This document shows positions 13,652 to 16,409 of a stretch of 16,409 bases of DNA, piece by piece. Origin of the DNA: Candidatus Stercoripulliclostridium pullicola (GTDB lineage: Bacteria; Bacillota; Clostridia; Christensenellales; DTU072); assembly GCA_017694145.1 (NCBI GenBank), contig JADINF010000174.1:1-16409 (forward strand), in the 5' to 3' direction. The translations under genes were made by a program, and so were the position numbers. The notes below the pieces were generated by a model. The model did no database searches. It saw nothing but the letters and a program-made list of their open reading frames with translations, and was not told the origin of the DNA. How positions within the stretch are numbered: position 1 is the first letter of the stretch; each line of letters opens with the position of its first letter.

Positions 13652-14554
13652 ATGTACATACCGAAAAGAGAAGATTACCGTAAAATTTACGAATTGATGA
13701 ATACCGCGCTTACCGACGACACCGGCTATGCGCTTACTACCATAGCGGGTTGGTTCGCTCCTTACGACTGTCTTGTAGAGGTGAACGACGTTTATGCGCT
13801 GTTGAGCGCGTTAGCGGATGGAAAGCGGCGTTATATTTCGCCGCTGACCGCTTCGAAAGAGGATTACGAAGAAGCGGTCAAAGCGTACGAAAGAATGGGG
13901 GTAAGCGAGATAATCGGGGTTAACTCGTGGCAGGCGGAAATGCTCAGAGCGCGCGGCTACGAAGTGACGTACAACCCGGACAGGAGCGAATACCTTTACG
14001 CGCCCGAAGATCTCATCGGGCTTCAAGGAGGCAAATATCATTCAAAAAGGAATTTCATCAACCGTTTCGAGCCGAAATACGAATTCCGCGCATATTCTCC
14101 CGAGGACAGGGAAGGCGTGATGCGGCTTCTGTGCGAATGGAGTTACAGGCATATCGACAACGGCGTGCGGTTCTGCGAGCAGGAAGGCTGGATAAAGTAT
14201 AAGGATCTCGAAAAAGTGGAAGTCGACGAGGAAATAATCGTTATTGACAAAGTGATAAAGGATCTCGAAGGCTTCAACTGTTTTGCGGACGTAATGGAGA
14301 TAGACGGTAAGATCGCCGGCTTTGCGGCGGGCGAAGTGTTGCCCAACGGCATAGGCGCGCTTTATTTCGAGAAAGGCGACATAAGCTATCGCGGCATATA
14401 TCCCACGCTCGACAATCTCTTTTGCGCCAAACATTTTTCTTCGGTGAGGTATATAAATAAGCAGGAAGATATGGGACTCGAAGGCTTGAGGAAATCCAAG
14501 CAAAGCTATTATCCCGTAAAAATGGCGGAGCGATACACGGCGGTCTTGAAGTAA
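13652..14554 (+). CDS. DUF2156 / LPG-synthase C-terminal domain protein (GNAT-like)
   Basis: This 300-residue cytoplasmic protein consists of the two GNAT-like halves seen in the C-terminal catalytic part of phosphatidylglycerol lysyltransferase (MprF). Visible markers are KYHSKRNFINRF (128-139), an acidic central region with a EIDGKIAGFAAGE strand pair (216-228), and the C-terminal NKQEDMGLEGLRKSKQSYYP (269-288). MprF's membrane flippase part is absent, so lipid lysylation cannot be assumed; stand-alone members have no proven reaction, though aminoacyl-tRNA-dependent transfer is possible. The ribosome binding site (AAGGA) is about 13 bases before the ATG, longer than usual. The stop shares one base with the next start (TAATG), so it is coupled to walJ. 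Confidence 0.88.
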   Translation: MYIPKREDYRKIYELMNTALTDDTGYALTTIAGWFAPYDCLVEVNDVYALLSALADGKRRYISPLTASKEDYEEAVKAYERMGVSEIIGVNSWQAEMLRARGYEVTYNPDRSEYLYAPEDLIGLQGGKYHSKRNFINRFEPKYEFRAYSPEDREGVMRLLCEWSYRHIDNGVRFCEQEGWIKYKDLEKVEVDEEIIVIDKVIKDLEGFNCFADVMEIDGKIAGFAAGEVLPNGIGALYFEKGDISYRGIYPTLDNLFCAKHFSSVRYINKQEDMGLEGLRKSKQSYYPVKMAERYTAVLK

Positions 14555-15348
14555 TGGCTCTGGAGATAACCGCGCTTGCGTCCGGAAGCAAGGGGAACGC
14601 GGTACTGATAACCTCCGGCGAAAAAAGGCTTCTGATCGATTGCGGCGTGAGCGCGGCAAGGCTGAACGCAGCGCTTGAAGAAGTCGGCGCCGATTTCACG
14701 GAAGTGAAAGGCATACTCGTGACTCACGAGCACGACGATCACATACGCGGCATAGCGGCGATAGCCGAGAACTACGCCATACCCGTATACGCCAACGAGC
14801 GCACGCTGAACGCAGTGAAAAGGCGTACCGGTATGCGCGGCGGCTACTATTACAAAGAAGTTAATCCTTTCGCGGCGGCGGGGTTCGAGATAAGACCTTT
14901 CCGCATTTCGCACGACGCCGTGTATCCGGTAGGATATTCCGTGTCGGACGGCGAAACGCGATTCGTATACGCTACCGACCTAGGGTATTTCAGCCCCACC
15001 GTAATGGAAGCGGCGTCGGGAGCGGACGTGGTGATGATAGAGAGCAATCACGACGTGAATATGCTGATACACGGCTCCTATCCGCAATACTTAAAGCAAC
15101 GCATACTCGGTACGCGCGGACATCTTTCCAACGTGTCCTGCGCGCAGGCTATGATAAAAATTGCAGAAACGGGTACCCGTAAATTTATATTAGGGCACCT
15201 GAGTGAGCAGAACAATACTTACGAACTTGCGTACGGCACCGCTACGGAGAATATGGAAAAGGCGGGCGCGCGCAAAGGCGAGGACTATGAGATGGTCATC
15301 GCTACTCAATACGTAAATGCGGAAACGGTGAAAGCTGATGGACGGTGA
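14554..15348 (+). CDS. walJ: MBL-fold exonuclease/hydrolase WalJ (YycJ)
   Basis: The 264-residue metallo-beta-lactamase-fold protein has the usual length for YycJ/WalJ. Metal ligands are H58, H60, D62 and H63 in THEHDDH, H120 in ISHDA, D142 in ATDLG and H215 in LGHLSEQNN; the N-terminal ALASGSKGN is characteristic. WalJ is described as a 5'-exonuclease linked to DNA repair and to cell-wall/division coordination, and in many Firmicutes it is encoded beside the WalRK two-component system. Here its neighbours are a DUF2156 protein and a CPBP protease, and no WalRK genes are in the window. It starts on the last base of the DUF2156 stop and overlaps the CPBP gene by 11 bases. Confidence 0.93.
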   Translation: MALEITALASGSKGNAVLITSGEKRLLIDCGVSAARLNAALEEVGADFTEVKGILVTHEHDDHIRGIAAIAENYAIPVYANERTLNAVKRRTGMRGGYYYKEVNPFAAAGFEIRPFRISHDAVYPVGYSVSDGETRFVYATDLGYFSPTVMEAASGADVVMIESNHDVNMLIHGSYPQYLKQRILGTRGHLSNVSCAQAMIKIAETGTRKFILGHLSEQNNTYELAYGTATENMEKAGARKGEDYEMVIATQYVNAETVKADGR

Positions 15349-16375
15349 CAAAAGATTCGAATTCGGTTCCAAGCAATCCACGCTCGTTTACGTCGGCGGT
15401 CTTGCCGCCGCTTTCGCGTTGTCCGCTATAGTCGCGTTTTTCCCCGAAGGCGACGTCGCTACCTGGCTGAGTTACCTTTGCACGCAACTGGGATTCCTGA
15501 TAGCCGTGTGCGTTTTATTCTCTCTCAGACGGGAAGCTTTCGAGCTAAACGTTCCTTTCAGACGTAAAATATCTTTTGCGGCGCTGGCAATCGCGGTACC
15601 CGTCACGATAGGGATATTCATGCAGAATACTCTTCTCGCGGTGTGCTTCAATAAGTTGCTGGAAACGGCGGGCATTTATTCCGCTACCGACCTTCCCGAC
15701 CCTTCGGAACCGCTTAACGCGGTCTTAGGACTTTTGTGCGTATGCGTGGCTCCCGCTCTGGGCGAGGAATTCATGTTCCGCGGAGTTCTGCTCGGCTCTT
15801 ACCGCAGAAAGGGCGGCGTCAAAGCGATATTGCTCTCCGCGCTCGTTTTCGCGCTCGGTCATTTCAATCCCGCGCAGCTGGTGCATCAGTTTATATTGGG
15901 TGTAGTGCTCGCATACCTTGTGGAAGCCACCGACAATATATGGTACGCGGTTGCCGTGCATTTTCTCAATAACGTGCTTGCGCTTTTCCTGGGACTCATC
16001 CCCGGCTATAACGCGCTTGCGGCGCTCGACGCGCGGAGCGCCGCCATATTGTGCGCGATGTGCGTTGCGGGCGCCGCCGTTCTCTATCCTTCGCTCTACG
16101 GACTCGTGAAAATTGCGGGCAGAAAAGAGCTTAATCGCAAAGAACGGTGGATATTCTACATTTTCCGTAAAAAAGCTGTCGTTAAAGACAATAATATATG
16201 GTATCATAATAATACCGCAGACGCGACGGGAGTGCCGCCCGCATCGGGCGTATCCGTCGGTAACGGCTTAAAGGATAACGGTGTCGTTCGCGATCCGTGG
16301 TGCGCGGCTCTTATAGTCATGCTCGTAGCGGTCACGGTACTTTCGACGATACTCGAAGCCGTCGGCGCGGTGTAG
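15338..16375 (+). CDS. CPBP-family intramembrane metalloprotease
   Basis: This 345-residue membrane protein carries the three CPBP/Abi motifs: EEFMFRG (E143, E144, R148), F171-x-x-x-H175 in FALGH, and HFLNN (H208, N212). The family includes eukaryotic Rce1 CaaX protease and many bacterial members with roles in bacteriocin immunity or processing, mostly untested. About seven or eight helices are visible. The motifs end by residue 212, yet the protein continues with a basic, Asn-rich soluble stretch (261-320) and a last membrane helix (321-342), a longer tail than usual. It overlaps walJ by 11 bases. The ribosome binding site is weak (GGTGAAAG), consistent with coupling. The substrate is unknown. 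Confidence 0.92.
   Translation: MDGDKRFEFGSKQSTLVYVGGLAAAFALSAIVAFFPEGDVATWLSYLCTQLGFLIAVCVLFSLRREAFELNVPFRRKISFAALAIAVPVTIGIFMQNTLLAVCFNKLLETAGIYSATDLPDPSEPLNAVLGLLCVCVAPALGEEFMFRGVLLGSYRRKGGVKAILLSALVFALGHFNPAQLVHQFILGVVLAYLVEATDNIWYAVAVHFLNNVLALFLGLIPGYNALAALDARSAAILCAMCVAGAAVLYPSLYGLVKIAGRKELNRKERWIFYIFRKKAVVKDNNIWYHNNTADATGVPPASGVSVGNGLKDNGVVRDPWCAALIVMLVAVTVLSTILEAVGAV
16182..16210 (+). promoter_or_regulatory. Possible internal promoter in the 3' part of the CPBP gene
   Basis: Within an AT-rich patch unlike its surroundings, TTAAAG (16182-16187) and CATAAT (16205-16210) are 17 bases apart. The -35 match is weak. If real it would give the gene starting at 16405 its own promoter with a leader of roughly 190 bases. 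Confidence 0.22.
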
Positions 16376-16404
16376 CGCGTGAGGAGCGGATTCAAGGAGC
16401 GCGT

Positions 16405-16409
16405 ATGAG
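16405..16409 (+). CDS. Start of a next gene, partial
   Basis: ATG at 16405-16407 follows AAGGAG (16394-16399) with a 5-base spacer, 29 bases after the CPBP stop. This looks like a proper start in the same operon. Only five bases of the gene are in the window, so nothing can be said of the product. Confidence 0.45.

Overview
The window reads as chromosomal DNA from a spore-forming, low-to-mid-GC Firmicute of the class Clostridia, probably an uncultured gut or animal-associated lineage. The reasons are a complete GerA-type spore germination operon, a WalJ/YycJ hydrolase, strong AGGAGG-type ribosome binding sites, sigma-A-like promoters, compact operons with overlapping starts and stops, and heavy use of the ATA isoleucine codon although the DNA is about half G+C. 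TGA and TAA both act as ordinary stops. I see no insertion sequences, phage genes, CRISPR arrays, rRNA or tRNA.

Layout, left to right. (1) 1-1255, minus strand: the first 418 codons of a large ferritin-like diiron protein that runs off the left edge. (2) 1389-5129, minus strand: an L-arabinose catabolic operon in the order araB (FGGY kinase), araD (epimerase), araA (isomerase). The genes overlap by 4 to 8 bases, a sigma-A-like promoter lies at 5158-5187, and a strong terminator sits at 1336-1368. AraA makes L-ribulose, AraB phosphorylates it, and AraD converts L-ribulose-5-P to D-xylulose-5-P for the pentose phosphate pathway. No regulator or arabinose transporter gene lies next to it. (3) 5432-6259, plus strand: an Mrp/NBP35-family iron-sulfur carrier ATPase with its own promoter and terminator. 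(4) 6337-10079, plus strand: a gerA-gerB-gerC germinant receptor operon with overlapping genes. (5) 10095-10871, minus strand: a PIG-L/LmbE-family deacetylase, convergent with gerC across a 15-base gap. (6) 11100-13556, plus strand: a GPH-family sugar symporter, a small Dabb-domain protein and an adenine-phosphoribosyltransferase-like protein, packed with 2- and 4-base gaps. (7) 13652-16375, plus strand: a DUF2156 (LPG synthase C-terminal domain) protein, the WalJ/YycJ MBL-fold hydrolase and a CPBP-family membrane protease, overlapping one another. A ribosome binding site and start codon of a next gene appear in the last bases.

Most of the window is recognisable core or metabolic content. The points most worth a second look are three equally spaced metal-ligand helical hairpins in the ferritin-like protein, a GerC subunit without a lipobox cysteine, the GPH-Dabb-phosphoribosyltransferase gene set, and the regulatory DNA around the ara promoter. 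I do not see a clear new multi-gene system.
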